A model generated the notes under the pieces. That model was given only the letters and a program-made list of their open reading frames with translations, searched no databases and had not been told where the DNA came from. From [Chlorobium] sp. 445 (GTDB lineage Bacteria > Bacteroidota > Chlorobiia > Chlorobiales > Thermochlorobacteraceae): a stretch of DNA of 33,394 nucleotides. A program made the translations under genes and the position numbers. Positions 1 through 8,876 of this stretch are shown here, one piece after another. Numbering within the stretch: the stretch's first letter is position 1; the number at the start of each line of letters is the position of its first letter. The stretch is from contig NSLH01000025.1 of NCBI GenBank assembly GCA_002763895.1, forward strand, positions 1-33,394, written 5' to 3'.

Positions 1-2
1 AT

Positions 3-975
3 GCGGACTATGCTAAAGTTACTTCTCTTCTTGAGCACGGCGGTGCAACACTGCTGCTGGCGCTCATTCCTTACATCATTGTCAGTTTGTTTGACACCTT
101 AGGCTGGCGCACCACCTTTCCGCTTGTCGGTCGCCCAGTGGATTTTTCTAAACTCTTTAGCATTAAACTCATGACAGAGGCAATGCTGATGAGTCTACCC
201 GGCGGCACTGCCCTTGCTGAATCACTTAAACCTGTTTTGCTCTACCGCCGCTGTGGCATTCCAATTTCTGAAGGCATTGCAACAGGTGTGATGCGCAACT
301 GTTTTTTGAGCATTGCCCATGCATTTTATGTCGTCGTCAGTGTGATTTTAGGCTATGAATTTCTCACGCGTGGTTCAGAAAAGATTATTGGTTTTGACGG
401 GCTGCCGGTTTTGATTCTTGGCGCCTCGCTTAGCGTACTTTCACTTTTTGGCATCGTTGCAGCCACGTTTCTCTATGGTAACGTTGCCGAGAAATTGCAT
501 CGCGTTCTGCTGCACATACCTTTTGCACCTCTGCGTCAGTGGCTTGTCAAACAGGAAGAGAAAATTCTGGATATCGATCACCAATTCTCAAAGTTTCGAA
601 AACTTTCACTCAAAGAAGCGGCAGCTAGCGTCTCATTTTTCGTCTTAGCTTGGTTCTTCGAGACTGTAGAGACGTTTCTTATCATGAAATTGCTCGGTAT
701 TCAACTCGGTTTTAGCGAGATCTTGGCACTGGAATCTGCACTATCATTTGTACGTTCTATGTTTGTCATTTTACCTGCGGGCATTGGCATTCAAGATTAC
801 GGCTATGTACGTTTTTCTTGATGGCTTTGGTGTCGTAGAGTCCATGGAAATGGGCACAGCGTTTGTCCTTATCAAACGCACCAAAGAAGTTTTTTGGATT
901 ATCTTCGGCTACATTTTACTTGCATTTGCCGATTTGAAGCCAAAAGAAGTTCTTGCTCAATCGCTCAAACCTTAA
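3..975 (+). CDS. Flippase-like multi-pass membrane protein (lysylphosphatidylglycerol synthase TM-region family), 5'-truncated, one frameshift
   Basis: The reading frame is already open at base 3, so the start lies outside the window. The protein is a series of hydrophobic segments with the family-typical late motif LPAGIGIQDYGYV, followed by a helix and a FVLIKRTKEVFWIIFGY segment. This matches the UPF0104/flippase-like family of inner-membrane proteins found with lipid or glycan pathways; its substrate cannot be read from sequence. The frame breaks at the T run 811-815 (early TGA at 819-821) and continues in the next frame to TAA at 973-975. Removing one T gives a seamless GYVRFLDGFGVVES junction. 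I infer a sequencing error rather than a dead gene. A glycosyltransferase-like gene follows 15 bases later, which suggests a shared surface-lipid or glycan role. Confidence 0.7.
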
Positions 976-990
976 CCAAAACATGAAGGC

Positions 991-2052
991 ATGAGTAGAA
1001 AAAAAATCCTTTTTATTTGCGGCTCAAACAACCAAACCACGCAAATGCATAAAGTCGCGCAGCACCTTAGCGAGTACGACTGCTGGTTTACACCGTACTA
1101 CTGCGATGGCTTACATGAGGTACTGCGCAAAATGAAACTTGCCGAACCTACGATCGCAGGCTTTAAGCACGTCGAGCGCTGCATGAACTATCTTAAAGCC
1201 CATGATTTACAGATTGACTATCAAGGCAAAAAGAATGACTACGACCTTGTCGTTACCTCATCAGATCTCTTGGTTCAAAAAAACATCATGCACAAAAAGA
1301 TGGTGCTGGTGCAAGAAGGTATGACCGACCCCGAAAACTTTTTCTATCATCTCGTCAAACTCTTTCCGTTCTTGCCACGCTGGATTGCAAGCACCTCTAC
1401 AACTGGACTAAGCGATGCTTACGATTACTTCTGTGTTGCCTCCGAAGGCTACCGCGATCTCTTCATTCGCAAGGGTGTCAAGCCTGAAAAGATTCGTGTT
1501 ACAGGCATTCCTAACTTTGACAACTGCAAGCAGTTCTACAACAATAACTTCCCTTACAAAAACTTCGTGCTGGTCTGCACCAGTGACTCACGTGAGACCT
1601 TGAAGTATGAAAATCGCCGTAAGATTATTGAGAACGCCGTCAGAATTGCAAACGGGCGCCAGCTCATTTTCAAACTTCACCCTAATGAAAATCATGAGCG
1701 TGCTAGACGCGAAATCAACAAATATGCACCGCATGCTTTGGTCTATACTTCGGGCAGTGCCGAAGAGATGATTGCCAACTGCGATGTGCTCATCACGCGT
1801 TTTTCTTCAACGGTCTATGTTGGGCTTGCGCTCGGCAAAGAAGTGTATTCTGAGTTCGATATTAATGAGCTTCGACGCATGATGCCGATTCAAAATGGTG
1901 GTAGCTCTGCCAAAAATATCGCTGATGTCTGCCGAGAACTCTTGGAGGATAGCTCGCCTTACCACAAAGCGCGTCCGAAACGCTGGTTCAATCCTGAATA
2001 TGCGCCTCAGCTCTTGATGAGTCTTTTTACCTTCACTAAAGGCATCTCTTGA
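991..2052 (+). CDS. GT-B-fold glycosyltransferase / CDP-glycerol glycerophosphotransferase-like protein
   Basis: A 353-residue cytoplasmic protein without signal peptide. The N-terminus (KKILFICGSNNQTTQMHKVA) looks like the first Rossmann strand and helix of a GT-B enzyme. The C-terminal half has the donor-domain pattern RVTGIPNFDN, FKLHPNE, then a segment ending in DVLITRFSSTVYVGLALGKEV, which resembles UDP-GlcNAc 2-epimerase, capsule glycosyltransferase and CDP-glycerol glycerophosphotransferase proteins. Donor and acceptor are unknown. It starts at the ATG after GAAGGC; an ATG eight bases upstream meets a stop almost at once. It sits between a flippase-like gene and a nucleotidyltransferase, which fits surface-polymer synthesis. 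The superfamily is fairly secure, the exact reaction is not. Confidence 0.6.
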   Translation: MSRKKILFICGSNNQTTQMHKVAQHLSEYDCWFTPYYCDGLHEVLRKMKLAEPTIAGFKHVERCMNYLKAHDLQIDYQGKKNDYDLVVTSSDLLVQKNIMHKKMVLVQEGMTDPENFFYHLVKLFPFLPRWIASTSTTGLSDAYDYFCVASEGYRDLFIRKGVKPEKIRVTGIPNFDNCKQFYNNNFPYKNFVLVCTSDSRETLKYENRRKIIENAVRIANGRQLIFKLHPNENHERARREINKYAPHALVYTSGSAEEMIANCDVLITRFSSTVYVGLALGKEVYSEFDINELRRMMPIQNGGSSAKNIADVCRELLEDSSPYHKARPKRWFNPEYAPQLLMSLFTFTKGIS

Positions 2053-2185
2053 GTTGCCTTGTGATTGATGAGCGCACCTTGCTAGGTCGGAATCGAAAAG
2101 ATGTAGTCTGCATGCATCAATCGTTGCAGCGTTTTTCTTTCTGTTGCCAGATCACACCACCAACGTTTGCAATAACGCTGAACAC

Positions 2186-2986
2186 ATGAAACTTCTTGTT
2201 GTCGTGCAAGCACGTACAGGCTCGAGTCGATTACCAAATAAAATTTTCTTGCCACTTGCTGGCAAACCGCTCTTACAACGCCAACTCGAGCGCATTCAGG
2301 CAGCTTGCACCCCCTTTGAACTTATCGTAGCGACAACGATAGACCCAAGTGATGATGCTGTCCGCAAGCTCTGCAACGACATCAATGTCAAATGCTTCTC
2401 TGGTCATCCAACGGATTTGCTCGATCGGCACTATCAAGCTGCACTGCAAGAAAAAGCCGACGCTGTGGTCAAGATTCCATCAGATTGTCCACTCATTGAT
2501 CCGCATGTCATTGACCGTGTCTTAGGTGCATTTCTGCACCATTACGAGCACATTGATTATGTCAGCAATTTGCATCCACCCACTTACCCTGACGGCAACG
2601 ATGTGGAAGTTATGCCTATACACGTTTTAGAAATAGCTTGGCGCGAAGCGACAAAGAACTACGAACGCGAACACACCACACCCTTTATCTGGGAACAGCC
2701 CGAACGCTTTCGCCTGATGAATGTTGTTTGGGAGAGCGGACTGGATTACTCTAAATCGCACCGCTTTACAATTGACTATCCAGAAGATTACGAGTTTATC
2801 AAAGTCGTCTATGATGAACTTTGGACAGCGCATCGCCCTATTTTTTTACTTGCCGATATTCTTCAACTGCTTGAAGCTAAGCCTGAACTTCTGAGCCTCA
2901 ATCAAAAGTATGCAGGAGTGAATTGGTATCGGCTTCACATTGGTGAGCTTAAAACCATTAGCGCAAAAGACACAAGGCAGATTTGA
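2186..2986 (+). CDS. SpsF-like cytidylyltransferase family protein (CMP-sugar synthetase-like)
   Basis: A 266-residue nucleotidyltransferase of the acylneuraminate cytidylyltransferase/SpsF type. The N-terminus carries the nucleotide-binding signature VVVQARTGSSRLPNK (Q-A-R-x-G-S-x-R-L-P-x-K), followed by VKIPSDCPLIDP, where the Asp is expected to help bind metal and nucleotide, and by HRFTIDYPEDYEFI near the C-terminus. Such enzymes activate a sugar or sugar acid with CTP for polysaccharide or spore-coat-like polymers. I chose the ATG at 2186 because the conserved fold begins directly there. A TTG 14 codons upstream would add a non-conserved leader. The preceding glycosyltransferase-like gene suggests a shared surface-glycan job; the sugar is unknown. 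Confidence 0.72.
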   Translation: MKLLVVVQARTGSSRLPNKIFLPLAGKPLLQRQLERIQAACTPFELIVATTIDPSDDAVRKLCNDINVKCFSGHPTDLLDRHYQAALQEKADAVVKIPSDCPLIDPHVIDRVLGAFLHHYEHIDYVSNLHPPTYPDGNDVEVMPIHVLEIAWREATKNYEREHTTPFIWEQPERFRLMNVVWESGLDYSKSHRFTIDYPEDYEFIKVVYDELWTAHRPIFLLADILQLLEAKPELLSLNQKYAGVNWYRLHIGELKTISAKDTRQI

Positions 2987-2994
2987 ACTTTAGG

Positions 2995-3026
2995 TTGATA
3001 TAATTCGTTCGACTTTCTTACTTTTG
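2995..3026 (+). promoter_or_regulatory. Possible Bacteroidota-type promoter (TTG ... TAnnTTTG) before the GbsR/MarR gene
   Basis: TACTTTTG at 3019-3026 matches the TAnnTTTG -7 box of Bacteroidota sigma factors, and a TTG lies 21 bases upstream at 2995-2997. The start codon follows at 3040, so the leader would be very short. A single-site match without transcript data is weak evidence. Confidence 0.25.
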
Positions 3027-3039
3027 AAAAATTTAATTC

Positions 3040-3525
3040 ATGCAAAAAGTACAGCGCGAAGTCGTCAGAGAATACGGTGAAGCCTATCACGCTTTTGGTC
3101 TTAATCGTGTGATGGGCCATATTGTTGGGCTTTTGATTTCCTCCGAAGAGCCTCTTTCCCTTGATGAAATTTGCAGCAAACTTGGACGCAGCAAGGGTCC
3201 CATAAGCCAAATCATGCGTCGGCTCCTTGAACGCAATCTGGTTCGCAAAGTGCTCATGCACGAAAACTCCCGCAAAGATTACTACGAAATTCACCCGAAC
3301 GCTTTTGAAAATGCATTTCGCAACCACGCCGAGCGCATTCGCAACAATATCAGAATCGCAAAGCGGCTTAAATCTGCGCTTGCAGAATCTGGGGCATCCA
3401 TGCCTCTGCTGAGCCAGCGCTTGAATGAGATGGAAGATTTCTTTACGCTGATGGATAAGTTTCATGAAGAGTTTCTTGCAGCGTGGAATGCTTCGCAAGA
3501 GCGCAAGACTCAATCAACGAAGTAA
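3040..3525 (+). CDS. GbsR/MarR-family winged-helix transcriptional regulator
   Basis: A 161-residue DNA-binding protein. Residues about 20-75 form a MarR/GbsR winged helix: GHIVGLLISSEEPLSLDEI, then the recognition segment LGRSKGPISQIMRRLLERNLV, then a basic wing ending in KDYYEIHP. The C-terminal half is helical and charged, consistent with a dimerisation bundle. GbsR-type proteins typically repress uptake or metabolic genes in response to a small ligand. It lies 166 bases upstream of and codirectional with the AlkB-like hydroxylase gene, which makes that gene a natural target candidate; this is inference from position. The length is normal for the family. Confidence 0.8.
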   Translation: MQKVQREVVREYGEAYHAFGLNRVMGHIVGLLISSEEPLSLDEICSKLGRSKGPISQIMRRLLERNLVRKVLMHENSRKDYYEIHPNAFENAFRNHAERIRNNIRIAKRLKSALAESGASMPLLSQRLNEMEDFFTLMDKFHEEFLAAWNASQERKTQSTK

Positions 3526-3691
3526 AACCGCCACGCCAAGCTGCAAACTGGCTCTGTAGCTTGAGTGTAACATGCCATAGATTCAGACTAAGTTATTGAT
3601 GTGCTTGTATCGTTTTTGTAAAATGCAGTAAAAAGTTACATTCCTGAAAGACACTTTTCCTGAAATAAGGGTTCGTTAAACCTTCATTGCT

Positions 3692-4719
3692 ATGAGGCGC
3701 TTTCAAGACTTGGGCTACCTTTTGAGCCTTATTCCTGTCAGTCTCACGCTTGCAGGTAATCTGCTTGGCGGATATTGGGCGCTCTCTAATGCTTTCTTCA
3801 CGCTGGTTGGACTTGGCATCACAGATTGGTTTTCAAAGAAAGAAAAAATCAGCCTGAGCCGCATTCTCCTCTCTTTGCCGATACCCTACTGCTGATTCAT
3901 GTTGTAACACACACCGTTGCTATCGCTAGTCTGCTGCACGGCATTGCCAGTGGTTTACTTGTAGGCAAGTTTGTGTGGTTTGCTGCACTCTCGACAGGCA
4001 TCAATTCCGGTGTGTCGGGCATCATTGTTGCCCACGAACTTATTCACCGCAAGTCAAAAGTGTGGCAAGCCTTAGGCATTTGGAATTTGCTGCTAGTAAA
4101 TTACGCACACTTCTACATTGAGCATATCAAAGCCCATCATCGCTATGCTGCCACACTCAAAGACGCTGCTACCGCACGCTACGGTGAAAGCGTTTATGGT
4201 TTTATTTGGCGCACGATTCCAGCACAGTTTCGCAGTGCCTTGCATCTTGAAGCCGAACGCTTGATAAAAAAAGGTCGTTCCCCCTTTGGCTTGAGCAATT
4301 TTGTTGTTGCCTCTGCTTTGGCACAGCTTATTATCGTGCTGGGCGTGTTTAGCTATTTGGGGCTTTGGGCAGGACTTGCCTACTTGCTACAAGCGCTTAT
4401 CGCCGTTCTACTGCTTGAAATTACTAACTATGCACAGCACTATGGACTTCTCCGCTCCGAAACAGAGCGCATCTCTGCAGAACATTCTTGGAACACTGAC
4501 AACGCCTCATCACGCTTTTTCCTTTTAGAACTTCCTCGCCACAGCGATCACCACTATTATGCCTCACGCCCTTATCAGGAACTTTTGAGTTACCCCGAAA
4601 GCCCAACTTTGCCTACAGGATACTTAGGTCTTTTGCCCGTTGTGCTCATTCCGCCACTATGGTTTAAGATGACGCACCCGATTTTAGCAGCGCGTAGCAA
4701 AGTTTCGCCAATGTCTTAG
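3692..4719 (+). CDS. alkB: AlkB-type membrane di-iron hydroxylase (alkane 1-monooxygenase-like), one frameshift
   Basis: Corrected for one frameshift, this is a 342-residue polytopic membrane protein with all four histidine motifs of AlkB-type non-haem di-iron hydroxylases: HELIHR (115-120), EHIKAHH (144-150), NYAQHYGL and LPRHSDHH. AlkB enzymes hydroxylate the terminal carbon of alkanes or similar chains with O2 and electrons from a ferredoxin or rubredoxin. The frame breaks in the A run 3843-3848: the first frame stops at 3893-3895 and the second continues to 4719. Adding one A joins WFSKKEK to NQPEPHSPLFADTLL. Canonical alkane hydroxylases are around 400 residues and usually read NYxEHYGL, so this is a somewhat divergent member and the substrate need not be an alkane. 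A Bfd-like ferredoxin gene follows after 12 bases. Confidence 0.82.
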
Positions 4720-4731
4720 CTGCTTTAGAGT

Positions 4732-4926
4732 ATGGTGACCAAGTGCGTTTGTTTCGGTAAAACTTTTGCTGAACTCAAAGCTGTGATGCAGCAGCGAAAC
4801 TTACGCACCTTTGAGCAACTCAAGTCTGAGGTAGCGTTCGGGGAAAATTGTCAGCTATGCGTGGCGTATATCCATAAGATGATTGAAACTGGTCAGACGG
4901 CGTTTCAGGTCAAAGCTATAGAATAG
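4732..4926 (+). CDS. Bfd-like [2Fe-2S] protein (bacterioferritin-associated ferredoxin family)
   Basis: A 64-residue protein with four cysteines spaced C5-x-C7-x32-C40-x2-C43, the [2Fe-2S] ligand pattern of the BFD family. Its length equals that of E. coli Bfd, and it shares the F-x-Q-L-K helix before the second cysteine pair. Bfd domains pass electrons, for example to bacterioferritin or within NAD(P)H-dependent reductases. No bacterioferritin gene is present in the window. The gene starts 12 bases after the stop of the AlkB-like hydroxylase and is very probably cotranscribed with it, so a role in electron supply to the hydroxylase is an attractive inference. Iron handling remains the alternative. 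Confidence 0.72.
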   Translation: MVTKCVCFGKTFAELKAVMQQRNLRTFEQLKSEVAFGENCQLCVAYIHKMIETGQTAFQVKAIE

Positions 4927-5049
4927 GCAAGCATATAAATACCCTACGCCTGTCAGAGCGCTTTTAAGCACATTTGAACTGCGGGTATCTTTTGTATCCT
5001 CAGTTCGTTTTTAGTGTATATTTTAACTTAACACAAACTCGCTGCAACC

Positions 5050-7971
5050 ATGAAACCCCAATTTTCTCTCTTGCTTTGGCTTGTCTTTGCGCTCACTCAT
5101 GCTGCGCTTCATGCACAAGAAGTCGTCGACGAGCGCGCCGATATGCCTAAAACCCCTATCCTACGTATTGAGACAGGGATGCACACCGCGCCTATAAAAC
5201 GAATTAGCACGGATGCCGCACAGCAAGTTCTTGTCAGTGCAAGTTTAGATAAAACTGTTCGCGTGTGGGATTTGAAGACCCAGCGTTTGCTGCGTGTGCT
5301 TCGCCCTCCAATTGGGTTAGAGAATGATGGTACGATTTACGCTGTGGCTATCTCGCCCGATGGCAAAACCGTAGTCTGCGGCGGCTGGACTGGCTATGAC
5401 TGGGATCGTAAGAATTATATCTACGTCTTTGACCAAGTTTCAGGAAGATTGCTTCGGCGCTTGCCAAGTCCAGGCGGGGTGATCAATCACTTAGTATTTT
5501 CTCCAGATGGCAAATACTTAGCTGCAACGATAGGTGGCGGCTTTGGCTTGGTGGTCTACAGTACTGCAGACTATTCAGTCGTTGCTAAAGACACCGACTA
5601 CGATGGTGGCAGTTATAGTGCTGATTTTGGTCCTTCAGGTATTCTTTTAACCACTTGTGAAGACGGTTATCTTCGACTTTATGACAATCAGTTTAAGCTC
5701 GTAGCGAAGCATCAAACGCAATGCGGCAAGGATCCTGTTCATGTCGCTTTTTCGACGGATGGGGCATACATTGCCATCGGATTTAACGATGCTCCCCGTC
5801 TAGAAGTGTTTGATTTAAACTCAAAGCAACTTGTTAAACTCGGTAAGGAGAACGATGACTTCATCTTGAGTGCAGTTGCTTGGTCAGTCTCAGGCAATAC
5901 CCTCTATGCTGCTGGGACACTTGAAAATGATAAAGATCAAAAACTTATTCGGGTCTGGCAGTTAGATCGTCCCTCTGTTTATAGAGATTGGCTGACACCG
6001 GCGACGAATTTGATCACACAACTTTTGCCCCGAAAAGAGGGCGGCATCATTTTTGCGTGTGCTAATCCCGGTTATGGCGCGCTGGATGGCTCAGGTCGCC
6101 AAGTTTTCTACAAAGCGGGTCTACAGTGCGATTTTCGCGCTATGTCCGAAAACTTTCGTGTCTCTGAAACGGGCTCTATTATAGATTTTAGGTACAGCTA
6201 TTTGAGTCAAAACATGGGGTCCTTCTTTGTTGAAGAGCGCGTGCTCGATGACTATGATCCTAAGGCTGAAGGCATGTATGAACCCCAGACCAAGGGCTTG
6301 CCACTTACTCGGGAATCTATCTATGAACTTAAGCTCGGGAAGCAGCTGATTAAACTCAAGGACTTTGAAAGACCGCTTAGTGTTGCCATTGCTTTTGACA
6401 AGCAATCATTTCTGCTGGGTTGTGATTTCAGTTTGCGCCGCTATGATGCGGCAGGTAAAGAAATTTGGGAAAAATCCCTAACTACCCCAGCTTGGGCTGT
6501 GAATATCACTCCTGATAAGAACTTAGCGGTCGCTGCTTTGGGCGATGGCACCATTCGCTGGTTTCGCTACGACGATGGACAAGAACTCCTCGCATTTTTC
6601 CCTACCAACGATGGCAAGCGCTGGGTTAGTTGGACACCCGAAGGCTATTATGATGCCTCACCGGGGGGTGAAAATCTCATCGGCTGGCATCTCAATCAAG
6701 GGAAAAGCAAGGAATCGCTGTTTTTTTCTGTCAGCCGATTTCGCAATAAGTTTTACCGCCCCGATGTCATCGCCAAAGTTCTGCCGATGCTCGATGTGGA
6801 AAATGCGCTGCTTGCTGCCGATGAAGAGCGCGGACTTAGCAAAAGTGCCTCTAAACAAGCAAGAAAGACCTTCCAGTTGAAGGAGGTCTTACCGCCTGTT
6901 GTCTCGATTCTTTCACCTGAGAATGGTACCGTCGTCTCATCGCCTCAAGTGCTCCTGCGCTACACCATTGAAACCCCTTCTGGTGAGCCCGTAACTGCTG
7001 TAAAAATTTTGGTCGATGGTCGCCCTGTTGCCAGTACTCGTGGCTTGAAGAAAAGTCTTGCAGCTGGGATCAGTGAAGAACAAGCAACGGTCATGATTCC
7101 CGAGCGTGATTGCGAAATTTCTATCATGGCTGAAAATAAGTCGGCTGTCAGCGACCCTGCAAGTGTGCGTATCGTGTGGAAGGGCACCGCTCCTGCACAA
7201 GATGAATTTATCATCAAGCCAAAATTGTATGCCTTAGTGATTGGTATCAGCAAGTACAAAGATTCGGATTTGCAACTCGGTCTGGCAGCAAAAGACGCCC
7301 GTGACTTTGCTCAAAACTTGCTCAGTCAAAAAGGCGGGTTGTATCAAGACGTGGTCATCAAGCTTTTGACCGACCAGCAAGCTACCAAAGACGATGTACT
7401 GGACGGCTTAGAGTGGTTGCAAGCACAGGTAACTAGTAAAGATATTGGTATGCTCTTCTTTGCAGGGCATGGGATTAACGACAACGCTGGCACATTCTAT
7501 CTACTGCCTGTCAATGCTGAACTTGAAAAGCTCAAACGCACATGCTTGGAGTTCAGTCAGGTTAAGACTACAATTGCTTCACTTGCTGGCAAAGCGGTTA
7601 TCTTTTTAGATGCCTGCCACAGTGGAAATGCTATGGGTGGAACACAGCGCCGCAGTGCGGTTGCCGATATCACCGCTGCAGTCAATGAACTGGGTAGTGC
7701 CGAAAACGGTGCGGTTGTCTTCTCTTCTTCAACTGGGCGACAATACTCGCTCGAGGATGCCGCTTGGGGCAACGGCGCCTTTGCGAAGGCTTTGTTGGAA
7801 GGACTGAGTGGGAGGGCGGATTTGATGGGAAAAGGCAGAATCACCGTCAACATGCTTGATGCGTTTATCTCAGAGCGAGTCAAAGAACTCACCAAAGGCA
7901 GGCAGACCCCGACCACCGTCAGACCGCCGAATGTACCCGATTTTCCAATCGCACTTAAGTTGAAAAAGTAG
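5050..7971 (+). CDS. Exported WD40-repeat protein with C-terminal caspase-like (peptidase C14) domain
   Basis: A 973-residue protein with a signal peptide (cleavage likely after ALHA, residue about 22). Residues about 45-330 hold WD40-type blades (for example SLDKTVRVWDL, VAISPDGKTVV, LVFSPDGKYLAA), and further blade-like repeats lie around 430-540. An Ig-like beta domain follows at about 615-720 (PVVSILSPENGTVV). The C-terminus from about 725 is a caspase-fold domain: LYALVIGISKYKD, catalytic His807 in FFAGHG and catalytic Cys856 in LDACHSG, so the dyad is intact. This resembles bacterial metacaspase/orthocaspase proteins with beta-propeller partners. Substrate and partner are unknown. It stands alone, 123 bases after the Bfd-like gene, and converges with the response regulator 10 bases beyond its stop. 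Confidence 0.85.
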   Translation: MKPQFSLLLWLVFALTHAALHAQEVVDERADMPKTPILRIETGMHTAPIKRISTDAAQQVLVSASLDKTVRVWDLKTQRLLRVLRPPIGLENDGTIYAVAISPDGKTVVCGGWTGYDWDRKNYIYVFDQVSGRLLRRLPSPGGVINHLVFSPDGKYLAATIGGGFGLVVYSTADYSVVAKDTDYDGGSYSADFGPSGILLTTCEDGYLRLYDNQFKLVAKHQTQCGKDPVHVAFSTDGAYIAIGFNDAPRLEVFDLNSKQLVKLGKENDDFILSAVAWSVSGNTLYAAGTLENDKDQKLIRVWQLDRPSVYRDWLTPATNLITQLLPRKEGGIIFACANPGYGALDGSGRQVFYKAGLQCDFRAMSENFRVSETGSIIDFRYSYLSQNMGSFFVEERVLDDYDPKAEGMYEPQTKGLPLTRESIYELKLGKQLIKLKDFERPLSVAIAFDKQSFLLGCDFSLRRYDAAGKEIWEKSLTTPAWAVNITPDKNLAVAALGDGTIRWFRYDDGQELLAFFPTNDGKRWVSWTPEGYYDASPGGENLIGWHLNQGKSKESLFFSVSRFRNKFYRPDVIAKVLPMLDVENALLAADEERGLSKSASKQARKTFQLKEVLPPVVSILSPENGTVVSSPQVLLRYTIETPSGEPVTAVKILVDGRPVASTRGLKKSLAAGISEEQATVMIPERDCEISIMAENKSAVSDPASVRIVWKGTAPAQDEFIIKPKLYALVIGISKYKDSDLQLGLAAKDARDFAQNLLSQKGGLYQDVVIKLLTDQQATKDDVLDGLEWLQAQVTSKDIGMLFFAGHGINDNAGTFYLLPVNAELEKLKRTCLEFSQVKTTIASLAGKAVIFLDACHSGNAMGGTQRRSAVADITAAVNELGSAENGAVVFSSSTGRQYSLEDAAWGNGAFAKALLEGLSGRADLMGKGRITVNMLDAFISERVKELTKGRQTPTTVRPPNVPDFPIALKLKK

Positions 7972-7981
7972 TCTGGGGCAA

Positions 7982-8689
7982 TTAACGCACGAACTTGTAG
8001 CCCGATGTATGCACCGTGAGCAAATGCTTCGGCTGAGCGGCATCGGGCTCTAACTTTTTGCGCAAACTCAAAATGTAGTTATCGACCGTGCGCGTGTTAG
8101 GCACTGGCGTTTTATAGCCCCATACTTCTCTTAGGAGTTCTTCACGCGAGATCACCTTGCCTTCGTTTTCTGCAAGAAACTTTAAGATTTCAAACTCTTT
8201 AGCAGACAGTTTGATGTCTTTATTGCCCTTTTTTGCCTGCTGCTTACGGAAGTCAATGACCACATCGGCAAAGTAGATTTGCTCAATTAATTTTTGATGC
8301 GTTTTTTCATCATCAGCTTGCACGGATTGACTGCGGCGCAAAATGGCTTCTATACGCGCTTTAAGTTCGTGAATGCTAAAGGGCTTTGTTACATAATCAT
8401 CTGCTCCTAATTTGAAACAGACAACTTTATCGAATTCATCAGATTTGCTGGTCAGCATCACGATTGGGGTTGCTACACCTGCGCGGCGTAAGTCGCGGCA
8501 AATATCCTCTCCATTTTTGTTTGGCAGCATCAAGTCGAGAATGATGAGGTCAAAGTCTTTGACTTTTGCAAGTTCAAAACCGAACTCACCATCTGCAGCT
8601 GTTTCCACATGATAAAACTCTTTTTCGAGAGCAATTTTTAAGCCACGTTGAATTGTAGGGTCGTCCTCAATGATAAGCAAGCGTTTCAT
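7982..8689 (-). CDS. OmpR/PhoB-family response regulator (no kinase gene adjacent)
   Basis: A 235-residue two-component regulator. The receiver domain (1-120) has the acidic pair in IEDDP, phospho-acceptor Asp52 in LIILDLMLP, the switch Thr in MLTSKS and the Lys of YVTKPF. The C-terminal winged helix (about 140-235) carries ISREELLREVWGY, RTVDNYILSLRKKL and the closing HTSGYKFVR, all typical of OmpR/PhoB DNA-binding domains. I start at the ATG at 8689 (MKRLLIIEDDP), since the longer open frame to 8797 adds 36 non-conserved residues. No histidine kinase gene lies next to it, so its signal is unknown. Its stop is 10 bases from that of the caspase-like gene. Confidence 0.88.
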   Translation of the reverse strand: MKRLLIIEDDPTIQRGLKIALEKEFYHVETAADGEFGFELAKVKDFDLIILDLMLPNKNGEDICRDLRRAGVATPIVMLTSKSDEFDKVVCFKLGADDYVTKPFSIHELKARIEAILRRSQSVQADDEKTHQKLIEQIYFADVVIDFRKQQAKKGNKDIKLSAKEFEILKFLAENEGKVISREELLREVWGYKTPVPNTRTVDNYILSLRKKLEPDAAQPKHLLTVHTSGYKFVR

Positions 8690-8876
8690 TGGTGCATCTC
8701 TGCAAGTTACAAGACTGCGCCTTACAGGCTGCTCAGTATCACTGTGAATTGAAGTACAAGTTAATTGAATTGATACGATTGGAATATCGTGTCTCATGCC
8801 TTAAGAATTGTCTAAGTGCGCTCCTGCCCAAGAGTTTCTTACCTAGCTCTGCTGCGTATCCTTGATGTTTTGCAAT

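Noticed and set aside
2144-2185. TTG start giving the cytidylyltransferase 14 more residues
   Set aside because: The extra residues (MPDHTTNVCNNAEH) are not conserved-looking, and the fold begins exactly at the ATG at 2186.
5050-7971. Reading the caspase-like protein as part of an anti-phage defence operon
   Set aside because: It is exported by signal peptide and has no nuclease, sensor or effector gene next to it.
8690-8797. Upstream extension of the response regulator by 36 residues
   Set aside because: Receiver domains begin at the KRLLIIEDD strand; the extension looks like untranslated leader.
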